Of a stretch of 5,255 nt of DNA, positions 1 to 5,214 are shown one piece after another. Source of the DNA: an uncultured Haemophilus sp. (GTDB lineage Bacteria > Pseudomonadota > Gammaproteobacteria > Enterobacterales > Pasteurellaceae); contig CABSXY010000138.1 of assembly GCA_902481695.1 (NCBI GenBank), positions 1-5,255 on the forward strand, given 5' to 3'. The notes below the pieces were generated by a model. That model ran no database searches. It was not told where the DNA came from and saw nothing but the letters and a program-made list of their open reading frames with translations. Numbering within the stretch: position 1 is the first letter of the stretch; each line of letters opens with the position of its first letter. A program made the position numbers and the translations under genes.

Positions 1-47
1 ATATATTTGAGAGAGTTAAGAACGGAGAACGTTTATGGGCTATTAAG

Positions 48-85
48 CTCCCCCCCCTCTTTTGTAAAGAGGGGGCCGGGGGGAG
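48..85. repeat. GC-rich imperfect inverted repeat just downstream of hemH
   Basis: A long hairpin starts 6 nt beyond the hemH stop codon. The inner stem pairs 53-62 (five C then TCTTT) with 66-75 (AAAGA then five G) around a 3-nt loop. An outer stem pairs 48-52 (CTCCC) with 81-85 (GGGAG), leaving 76-80 as a one-sided bulge. The left arm contains a run of eight C (50-57) and the right arm a run of six G (78-83). On the hemH strand it would form at the 3' end of the transcript, but no T-tract follows, so it is not a textbook intrinsic terminator. It could instead protect the 3' end or be one copy of a dispersed intergenic palindrome. The structure is seen directly; the role and the repeat family are inferred. 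Confidence 0.6.
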
Positions 86-91
86 ATTTAA

Positions 92-1063
92 TTATTTCAA
101 CTTATCCAAAACCAATTTCCCCATCATTTCAATATGGGCTTTTTCTGCATTTAATGCAGGGATGTAGTGATAAGAAACGCCGCCATGTGTCAAGAATTTC
201 TCTTTATTTTCAACCTCAATTTCTTCTAAGGTTTCTAAACAATCCACGGAAAAGCCTGGGCAAATCACGGCGATTTTTTGAATGCCTTGAGAAGCGGCTT
301 CTTCTAAAAAGTGATCCGTATAAGGTTGTAACCATTCTTCACGACCAAAACGAGATTGGAAAGTCATATTCCATTGGTTTTCTGTTAAACCTAATTTATC
401 CACAATGGCAATGGTGGTTTGTTTGCAGTGCTGGCGATAATAATCGCCCATATTCTCATAACGTAATGGAATGCCGTGATAAGAAAAAAGCAAAAACTCA
501 TCGGGTTTTAACCGCACTTTAATCGAATCCACTAAGGCATTAATGTAGTTTTCATCAAGATGATAAGAATGAATAAACTCAAAAGGCACAATATTGCGTT
601 CTTGCGCAATGGCACGATTGAAGGCATCGATTAATGCGCCCGTTGTGGTACTAGAATATTGCGGATAAAGTGGCAACACAATCATGCGTTCCACGCCATT
701 TTTAAGTAAATTTTTGATCGCACTTTGCATTGAAGGATTGCCATAAGTCATGGCAATTTCTACATGTGCATTGATGCCTTGTTTATTTAAATAAGCTTGT
801 AAGCCGGCCTGTTGTTGCTTTGTAATGGCAAGTAGGGGAGAGCCTTGTTCTGTCCAAATAGCTTGATAATTTTGTGCAATGCGTTTAGAACGAAAAGGTA
901 AAATAATGGCTTTTAAAAGGGGATACCATTTCCAACGAGGTAAATCGACCACGCGGGGATCCATTAAAAAATCGGCCAGATAACGGGAGATCGCAGCGGG
1001 TTGCGGGGCATCAGGCGTACCAAGGTTTGCTAAAATGATGCCAATTTTTTGAGTTATAGTCAT
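92..1063 (-). CDS. hemH: Ferrochelatase (protoheme ferro-lyase)
   Basis: Encodes a 323-residue ferrochelatase, which inserts ferrous iron into protoporphyrin IX to make protoheme, the final step of heme synthesis. Visible family features are the N-terminal LANLGTPDAP (residues 11-20), YPQYSSTTTGA (133-143), the signature LLFSYHGIP (191-199) with the expected catalytic His196, FQSRFGREEWLQPYT (235-249), and CPGFSVDCLETLEEI (268-282) with the conserved acidic Glu277. The length fits the bacterial form and there is no C-terminal extension of the kind carrying [2Fe-2S] cysteines in animal enzymes. The ATG overlaps the thioesterase stop codon (ATGA) and no strong Shine-Dalgarno is visible, so translation is probably coupled to the upstream gene. 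In H. influenzae, which lacks the earlier heme pathway, this enzyme allows growth on supplied protoporphyrin; H. parainfluenzae makes heme itself. One exact DNA uptake signal lies inside the gene. Confidence 0.97.
   Translation of the reverse strand: MTITQKIGIILANLGTPDAPQPAAISRYLADFLMDPRVVDLPRWKWYPLLKAIILPFRSKRIAQNYQAIWTEQGSPLLAITKQQQAGLQAYLNKQGINAHVEIAMTYGNPSMQSAIKNLLKNGVERMIVLPLYPQYSSTTTGALIDAFNRAIAQERNIVPFEFIHSYHLDENYINALVDSIKVRLKPDEFLLFSYHGIPLRYENMGDYYRQHCKQTTIAIVDKLGLTENQWNMTFQSRFGREEWLQPYTDHFLEEAASQGIQKIAVICPGFSVDCLETLEEIEVENKEKFLTHGGVSYHYIPALNAEKAHIEMMGKLVLDKLK
511..519 (-). repeat. DNA uptake signal sequence core (inside hemH)
   Basis: Exact ACCGCACTT, the complement of the 9-bp Haemophilus-type uptake core AAGTGCGGT, lies within the hemH reading frame. 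In the Haemophilus/Aggregatibacter/Pasteurella multocida group these repeats mark self-DNA for preferential uptake during natural transformation. Confidence 0.9.
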
Positions 1064-1476
1064 AAATGTTTGATAGAAAGCGTTAATCGAGAAACGCAGC
1101 AGAGTTTATCTTGTTCATCGCGAATGTCAATTTGCCAAACATGGGTATTTTGACTTAAAGCAATTGGTGTTGCTTTTGCGGTAACAAAACCTTGTCTCAC
1201 TGGTCGAAGATGATTAGCATTGATATCTAATCCTAAGGCAACTTGCCCTTCTTCTATGCTGAGAAATCCCGCCAAAGAGCCAATGGTTTCAGCCAACGCA
1301 ACAGATACGCCACCATGTAATAAGCCGAAAGGCTGTGTGGTACGATGATCAACCGGCATTTTTGCCTCAATCCAGTTTTCACCATAAGCGGAAATTTCAA
1401 TGCCTAAATGCCCCACGGCACAGTGTTTACTCATTTCATTGAGTTGAGCAAGAGTAAATTCTTTTTTCCAGATCAT
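1060..1476 (-). CDS. menI: Hotdog-fold acyl-CoA thioesterase, MenI/YdiI type (probable 1,4-dihydroxy-2-naphthoyl-CoA hydrolase)
   Basis: A 138-residue single-domain hotdog thioesterase of the PaaI/YdiI branch, very close to what I recall of H. influenzae HI1161. The active-site segment TQPFGLLHGGVSVALAET (47-64) carries Gln48, His54 and the catalytic carboxylate Glu63, matching E. coli YdiI numbering exactly. GLDINANHLRPVRQG (82-96) is the second conserved hotdog block. E. coli YdiI (MenI) hydrolyses DHNA-CoA in menaquinone synthesis and also accepts other acyl- and aroyl-CoAs, so the exact substrate here is inferred. No signal peptide is seen, so it should be cytoplasmic. The ATG is preceded by GAGAAAG about 5 nt upstream. 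It begins 15 nt after the ydiJ stop and its TGA overlaps the hemH ATG. The ydiI-ydiJ adjacency also exists in E. coli, although the transcription order with hemH appears to be a Haemophilus arrangement. Confidence 0.9.
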   Translation of the reverse strand: MIWKKEFTLAQLNEMSKHCAVGHLGIEISAYGENWIEAKMPVDHRTTQPFGLLHGGVSVALAETIGSLAGFLSIEEGQVALGLDINANHLRPVRQGFVTAKATPIALSQNTHVWQIDIRDEQDKLCCVSRLTLSIKHL

Positions 1477-1491
1477 ATGTTCTTTCTCAGT

Positions 1492-4400
1492 TTAATCTAA
1501 AATTTCAAGCAATGCTTGAACAGGGTGTTTCAAGATAGCTTTTTCATATCGTTTCACTTGGCTACGGCAGGAATAGCCGGTCGCAAGGCAATAATTCGGA
1601 TCTTTACCTTGTAATTTTTTGCCCCATGATACGTCGTAAATGTCCTTTGACATGGTTTGATTTTGAACTTCATGGCCAAATACCCCCGCCATACCACAGC
1701 AGCCGACTTTTTCAACATTCAAGGTTTGTCCAAATTGCGTGAAAATATTCTGCCATTCTTTTGGGCTGTTTGGCATAAAGGTGGATTCAGTACAATGAGG
1801 GAATAAATGCCACTCAAAAGTGCAGTCAGATTTCGCGATATTTTTCACCACATTTTGTAATGCGTTACTTTCTAATTGATTGGTCAACCATTCATGTGCT
1901 GTGAGTACATGGAAATCACCGCGAGAATCGCCTAAGGCCTCTTTATATTCATCACGATAAGAAAGCACAATGGCAGAATCAACTCCGACCAAAGGCACAT
2001 TTAATTTAGCGACGCGATTTAAAAACTCCGCTTGTGTTTTCGCTGTTTTACTAAAGCGAGTTAAAAAACCTTTAATATGCATGGCTTTGCCATTCGGTTT
2101 AAAAGGCAGAATGGTTGGCTCAAAACCTAGTTTTTGTGTGAGAGCTACGAAATCCCGTACTACTTTAGCATCGTAATAAGAGGTATAAGGATCTTGTACG
2201 ATAAAGAGCATATTGGCTTTTTCGGCGGCGCTGAGACTTTCCAATTCTTCTAATTTTTTGCCTTGATAGCCAATTTCCACTAATTGCTGTTGAAGGTTTG
2301 GCTCAGAAAGGAGAGGCAAATCAGTCATGCCAAGCGTTTTTTCAACCAAGCTTTGAGTAACTTTCAGTTTGGTGAAATAATTGAATAATGTCGGTTGTTT
2401 CGCCATATAAGGTGCAGCAACTTCTAAATTCGCCACAAGATGATCTTTGGCTGGACGCAAATAACGGCTGTGGTAGAAATGGAAAAATTTCGCACGGAAA
2501 CTTGGTACATCAATTTTAATCGGGCACTGGCTTGCACAGGCTTTACAAGCCAAACAAGTATCCATTGCGGCTTTTACTTCATTTGAGAAGTCATATTCGC
2601 CGCGCCATTTCTGTACGCTATTGCAGAAACGTTCCACAAGTGCGGTCAGTTTCACTTGTGTTTTATGAAAATCTAATAGCTCAGGTGATACGTTTTCATT
2701 CGCCATCAATCGCAACCACTCACGCACCATAGCGGCTCGTCCTTTTGGCGAGAATACGCGATTTTTACTCACTTTCATGGAAGGACACATAATGCTGTGC
2801 TCATCAAAGTTAAAACAAAGCCCGTTGCCGTTACAATTCATCGCACCTTTGAATTCATCTCGCATTTGAATTGGGATTTGGCGATCATTGTCTGCACGCA
2901 TTGGAGAGAGAATCGAATAGAGTTCTGCATCGCTATTAAGTGGCGTACAGATTTTACCTGGATTGAGACGATTGTTTGGGTCAAATAAGAACTTCACATA
3001 ACGTAACTCTTGCCAAAGTTCGGGAGTAAAGAATTTCTCGCCATAATGAGAACGTACGCCTTTACCGTGTTCCCCCCATAGCAAACCGCCGTATTTCACG
3101 GTGAGTTCAGCCACTTCATCTGAAATTTGTTTAAAGAGTTTGACTTGTTCTTTATCGCATAAGTCTAAAGCCGGGCGAACGTGCAATACACCAGCATCCA
3201 CATGGCCAAACATCCCATATTGCAGATTGTGACTATCTAATAAGGCTCTAAATTCTGCAATGTAATCCGCAAGATGTTCTGGTGGCACACAGGTATCTTC
3301 CACAAAAGGAATCGGTTTGGCAGCGCCTTTCGCATTCCCTAATAGCCCCACCGCTTTTTTACGCATGGCGTAAATACGTTCAATAGAAGGCAAGTCAGAA
3401 CAAAGTTGATAGCCGATAATATGATCTTTGCCTTGTGCAATTTTTTCATCTAATTGCTGACAAAGTGCGGTCACTTGGCTGTCGATTTTAGCTTGATTGT
3501 TGCCCGCATATTCAACAATGTTTAAACCAAGAATTGGATTTTGTTCTTCTGTTAAAAGTTCTTTCACTGAATGCCAAATAATATCTTGCTTAGCAAGGTT
3601 CAGCACTTTGGAATCGACGGTTTCGACTGAAAGGGCATTGGCTTTCACCATAAAAGGCGCATTGCGAAGGGCTGCATCAAATGAGCTGTACTTCACATTA
3701 ATTAAGGTACGATATTTCGGAATCGGCAATAAATTGAGTTTAGCTTCGCAGATAAACGCAAGTGAACCTTCTGACCCTGTTAAAATTCGGGTGAGATTAA
3801 ATTCACTTTCATCTTTATTAAAGACATTCTTAAGATCGTAACCGGTGAGAAAGCGATTGAGTTGTGGTAAATCTTGAATGATTGAGGCGCGCTTCTCTTT
3901 ACAACGTTGGAAAATCGTTTGATGTAGTGTTTTTCCATTTTCTGCTAGTGGATAGTTTTCTAAAACATCGTCGGATTTGACCGCACTTGTATCTAATATT
4001 TCACCATTCATTAAAACAGAACGTAATGCTAAAACATGATCAGAGGTTTTACCGTATTGTAATGAACCTTGACCGGAAGCATCGGTATTAATCATGCCAC
4101 CGAGGGTTGCTCTATTACTGGTGGAGAGTTCTGGCGCAAAGAATAAACCGTGAGGTTTTAAAAATTGGTTGAGTTGGTCTTTTACTACACCTGCTTGAAC
4201 GCGAACCCAACGTTCTTCTATATTAAGCTCTAAAATGCCTGTCATGTGGCGAGAGAGATCCACAATAATATTGTTATTAATAGATTGCCCATTGGTGCCC
4301 GTGCCGCCACCGCGAGGTGTAAAGGTTAAGTGAAGGTATTTCTCTTTATTTGCTAATTTGGTAATGCGTACCACATCAGCAACAGATTTAGGGAATAAAA

Positions 4401-4563
4401 TAGCTTGTGGAAGTTGTTGATAGACACTGTTATCTGTCGCAAGACTTAAACGGTCAGCATAATTTGAGGCAATATCACCTTCAAAATGCTGTTTTTGGAG
4501 TTCGCTAAGATAATCACTTACCACATTATTAAGCTGTGGCACATTAGAAAGACGGGGCAACAT
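1492..4563 (-). CDS. ydiJ: YdiJ-family FAD and iron-sulfur 2-hydroxyacid dehydrogenase
   Basis: A 1023-residue fusion of a flavin dehydrogenase with an iron-sulfur subunit. Domains in order: a PCMH-type FAD-binding domain (about 45-275) with PRGGGTGTNG (83-92) and RATLGGMINTDASG (151-164); a FAD-oxidase C-terminal domain to about 540, with GHVDAGVLH giving His454 and His461, GEHGKG giving Glu498/His499, and FDPNNRLNPGK (527-537); a two-cluster ferredoxin region with Cys577, 583 and 593 (MCPS) and a perfect CxxCxxCxxxCP at Cys670, 673, 676 and 680; and a CCG-type domain with Cys924, CCG at 955-957, and Cys999. The His/His/Glu set matches the metal ligands of D-2-hydroxyglutarate dehydrogenases. 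I recall E. coli YdiJ being linked to D-2-hydroxyglutarate or a related D-2-hydroxyacid, but the substrate cannot be read from this sequence. There is no transmembrane segment. The ATG at 4563 is chosen because AGGTGA lies 8 nt upstream and E. coli YdiJ starts at the equivalent residue; an in-frame GTG at 4575 would add four residues (MSDF). Confidence 0.95.
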   Translation of the reverse strand: MLPRLSNVPQLNNVVSDYLSELQKQHFEGDIASNYADRLSLATDNSVYQQLPQAILFPKSVADVVRITKLANKEKYLHLTFTPRGGGTGTNGQSINNNIIVDLSRHMTGILELNIEERWVRVQAGVVKDQLNQFLKPHGLFFAPELSTSNRATLGGMINTDASGQGSLQYGKTSDHVLALRSVLMNGEILDTSAVKSDDVLENYPLAENGKTLHQTIFQRCKEKRASIIQDLPQLNRFLTGYDLKNVFNKDESEFNLTRILTGSEGSLAFICEAKLNLLPIPKYRTLINVKYSSFDAALRNAPFMVKANALSVETVDSKVLNLAKQDIIWHSVKELLTEEQNPILGLNIVEYAGNNQAKIDSQVTALCQQLDEKIAQGKDHIIGYQLCSDLPSIERIYAMRKKAVGLLGNAKGAAKPIPFVEDTCVPPEHLADYIAEFRALLDSHNLQYGMFGHVDAGVLHVRPALDLCDKEQVKLFKQISDEVAELTVKYGGLLWGEHGKGVRSHYGEKFFTPELWQELRYVKFLFDPNNRLNPGKICTPLNSDAELYSILSPMRADNDRQIPIQMRDEFKGAMNCNGNGLCFNFDEHSIMCPSMKVSKNRVFSPKGRAAMVREWLRLMANENVSPELLDFHKTQVKLTALVERFCNSVQKWRGEYDFSNEVKAAMDTCLACKACASQCPIKIDVPSFRAKFFHFYHSRYLRPAKDHLVANLEVAAPYMAKQPTLFNYFTKLKVTQSLVEKTLGMTDLPLLSEPNLQQQLVEIGYQGKKLEELESLSAAEKANMLFIVQDPYTSYYDAKVVRDFVALTQKLGFEPTILPFKPNGKAMHIKGFLTRFSKTAKTQAEFLNRVAKLNVPLVGVDSAIVLSYRDEYKEALGDSRGDFHVLTAHEWLTNQLESNALQNVVKNIAKSDCTFEWHLFPHCTESTFMPNSPKEWQNIFTQFGQTLNVEKVGCCGMAGVFGHEVQNQTMSKDIYDVSWGKKLQGKDPNYCLATGYSCRSQVKRYEKAILKHPVQALLEILD
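2638..2646 (+). repeat. DNA uptake signal sequence core (inside ydiJ)
   Basis: Exact AAGTGCGGT on the plus strand, antisense to ydiJ, between the two iron-sulfur cysteine groups. It is followed by CAGTTT, roughly like the AT-rich extension of the long uptake motif. Confidence 0.9.
3463..3471 (+). repeat. DNA uptake signal sequence core (inside ydiJ)
   Basis: Exact AAGTGCGGT on the plus strand, within the part of ydiJ encoding the FAD-oxidase C-terminal domain. Confidence 0.9.
3980..3988 (-). repeat. DNA uptake signal sequence core (inside ydiJ)
   Basis: Exact ACCGCACTT (uptake core on the minus strand), in the region encoding the link after the conserved GKTSDH block of the FAD domain, where the protein reads DTSAVKSDD and is likely tolerant of change. 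Confidence 0.9.
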
Positions 4564-4571
4564 AAAATCAC

Positions 4572-4577
4572 TCACCT
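4572..4577 (-). promoter_or_regulatory. Shine-Dalgarno that decides the ydiJ start
   Basis: On the minus strand AGGTGA ends 8 nt before the ATG at 4563-4561. It matches the 16S rRNA-complementary stretch AGGAGGTGA well. The alternative GTG start (4575-4573) falls inside this element and has only an AT-rich sequence with no purine-rich block directly upstream, so the ATG is the better start. Confidence 0.7.
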
Positions 4578-4602
4578 ATATAAAGAGAAGAAAGTGAATT
4601 TG

Positions 4603-4631
4603 ATGATATATGAAGCTCAAAAAAAAGTCGA
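4603..4631 (-). promoter_or_regulatory. Candidate sigma-70 promoter for the ydiJ-menI-hemH operon
   Basis: On the minus strand, TCGACT (4631-4626; 4 of 6 matches to TTGACA) is separated by 17 nt from TATCAT (4608-4603; 5 of 6 matches to TATAAT). Transcription would start near 4596, giving a leader of roughly 30 nt before the ATG at 4563. This was found by eye and no experimental start is known to me. No separate promoter is apparent for menI or hemH, whose junctions are too tight. Confidence 0.4.
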
Positions 4632-4632
4632 T

Positions 4633-4660
4633 TTGAACAAAAGATATTTTTTGTTAGAAT
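4633..4660 (+). promoter_or_regulatory. Promoter-like element, plus strand, ahead of the hairpin at 4663
   Basis: TTGAAC (4633-4638), a 16-nt spacer and TAGAAT (4655-4660) with an upstream TG (4652-4653) make a good extended -10 sigma-70 candidate. The predicted start near 4667 would fall inside the left arm of the hairpin at 4663-4691. It could be a distal ompA promoter or the source of a very short RNA; the region is AT-rich, so a chance match is possible. Confidence 0.35.
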
Positions 4661-4662
4661 AG

Positions 4663-4691
4663 AAAACGGGTCAAAAATTAACCCGTTTTTT
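4663..4691 (+). terminator. Intrinsic terminator-like hairpin in the divergent intergenic region
   Basis: AAAACGGGT (4663-4671) pairs perfectly with ACCCGTTTT (4681-4689) around a 9-nt loop, and the plus strand continues into a T run (4686-4691). The shape is that of an intrinsic terminator for plus-strand transcription, and roughly so on the minus strand. No gene precedes it on the plus strand and none is seen to run into it on the minus strand, so its role is unclear; insulation between the divergent genes is one possibility. Confidence 0.5.
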
Positions 4692-4694
4692 GTG

Positions 4695-4708
4695 AATGAA
4701 AGTTCATT
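4695..4708. promoter_or_regulatory. Short perfect palindrome, possible operator
   Basis: AATGAA and TTCATT form a perfect 6-bp inverted repeat with a 2-bp centre (AG), between the hairpin at 4663-4691 and the probable ompA promoter. Its size suits a dimeric regulator half-site pair, but I do not recognise it as a known FNR, CRP or Fur site. In AT-rich DNA a palindrome of this length may occur by chance. Confidence 0.2.
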
Positions 4709-4754
4709 TTAGGGGGTGTTTGTCTATAAAATAACCAAAAAGGGCAAAAAAAGT

Positions 4755-4782
4755 TTGATCTTTGGTGTTTTTATAGGATAAT
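4755..4782 (+). promoter_or_regulatory. Candidate main promoter of ompA
   Basis: TTGATC (4755-4760; 4 of 6 matches), a 16-nt spacer and GATAAT (4777-4782; 5 of 6 matches) fit a sigma-70 promoter. Transcription would begin near 4789, giving an ompA leader of about 170 nt. That is comparable to the long leader of E. coli ompA and would place the hairpin at 4800-4822 almost at the 5' end of the mRNA. Confidence 0.45.
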
Positions 4783-4799
4783 AACCATACTTTTGAACG

Positions 4800-4822
4800 T
4801 TCCTTTGGCTATGGCAAAGGAA
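4800..4822 (+). other. Stem-loop in the ompA 5' leader, near the predicted mRNA start
   Basis: TTCCTTTG (4800-4807) pairs perfectly with CAAAGGAA (4815-4822) over a 7-nt loop. If transcription starts near 4789, this stem lies about 11 nt from the 5' end. In E. coli, ompA mRNA is stabilised by a 5'-proximal stem-loop, so a similar role is a reasonable inference. No T-tract follows, so it is not a terminator. Confidence 0.45.
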
Positions 4823-4866
4823 TTGAATTTGTCAAAAGGATAAGTTAGGGCAAATTCAAAACCCTA
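4823..4866 (+). other. Second stem-loop in the ompA leader with a competing pairing
   Basis: TTGAATTTG (4823-4831) pairs perfectly with CAAATTCAA (4851-4859), and the stem can extend by T4832-G4850 and C4833-G4849. A competing stem pairs TAGGG (4846-4850) with CCCTA (4862-4866), using bases inside the loop and right arm of the first. The two cannot fully coexist. It begins directly after the first stem-loop. The complementarity is seen directly; any regulatory switching is speculation. Confidence 0.35.
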
Positions 4867-4950
4867 GTTAAGCAATGTTTAGAGTGTTTCTTTTTTGTAA
4901 AGTTCACGATAGACAAGGAAACTTTTCTTATTAATAACGATGACTAAATA

Positions 4951-4955
4951 GAGGA
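4951..4955 (+). promoter_or_regulatory. Ribosome binding site of ompA
   Basis: GAGGA lies 7 nt before the ATG at 4963, strong and well spaced, as expected for an abundant envelope protein. Confidence 0.8.
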
Positions 4956-4962
4956 CATCAAA

Positions 4963-5214
4963 ATGAAAAAAACTGCAATCGCATTAGTCGTTGCTGGTTT
5001 AGCAGCAGCTTCAGTAGCTCAAGCAGCTCCACAAGAAAACACTTTCTATGTAGGTGCTAAAGCTGGTCAAGCATCTTTCCACGATGGTATCAAATCAAAC
5101 ACTGATGCTACTAACCCACGTAGCTTAAACTTCGGTAATGGCTATCGTCGTAACTCTGTTACTTACGGTGTATTCGGTGGTTACCAAATCTTAAACCAAA
5201 ATAACCTTGGTTGA
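4963..5214 (+). CDS. ompA: OmpA-family outer-membrane protein (P5 homologue), 5' part only; frame broken after 83 codons
   Basis: The reading frame starts with a clear signal peptide: MKK, a hydrophobic stretch AIALVVAGLAAASVA and an AQA cleavage site after residue 21. The mature N-terminus APQENTFYVGAKAG begins the first beta-strand of the OmpA barrel and resembles the H. influenzae P5 start. Residues 36-60 are a variable, Asn-rich surface loop (loop 1), and YRRNSVTYGVFGGYQILN (61-78) is the second and third strand region. Full-length family members are about 350 residues, with an eight-strand barrel and a C-terminal peptidoglycan-binding domain. Here a TGA follows Gly83, where P5-like proteins would continue with something like LAAELGY. 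The last matching base is about 5211-5212, and what follows is not recognisable ompA in any frame. This is therefore a truncated fragment, through insertion, rearrangement or an assembly join, not a natural short gene. Confidence 0.9.
   Translation: MKKTAIALVVAGLAAASVAQAAPQENTFYVGAKAGQASFHDGIKSNTDATNPRSLNFGNGYRRNSVTYGVFGGYQILNQNNLG

Noticed and set aside
3..168. Plus-strand frame open at the left edge (reads IFERVKNGERLW then through the hairpin)
   Set aside because: It could be the tail of a convergent gene, but only about 15 codons precede the repeat, they match nothing I recognise, and the rest is antisense to hemH.
7..522. 171-codon plus-strand open frame opposite the end of hemH
   Set aside because: It lacks an ATG start (begins at TTG) and a ribosome site, runs through the GC hairpin and then antisense to conserved hemH codons; it is a shadow frame.
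1970..3841. Several 60-115-codon plus-strand open frames opposite ydiJ
   Set aside because: All are antisense to a continuous, highly conserved YdiJ coding frame, with no ribosome sites or recognisable products.
4697..4735. 12-codon open frame starting ATGAAAGTTCAT between hairpin and ompA promoter
   Set aside because: No Shine-Dalgarno and upstream of the best ompA promoter; expected by chance.
4811..4843. 10-residue leader-peptide-like frame (MAKELNLSKG) within the ompA leader
   Set aside because: Its ATG is in the loop of the first stem-loop and there is no ribosome binding site; the residues show no attenuation-type codon run.
4564..4962. Search for Fur, FNR or CRP sites upstream of ydiJ and ompA
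   Set aside because: Only half-sites such as TGTGA (4691-4695 region) and TTGAT (4755-4759) were seen, without the required partner half at the correct spacing.
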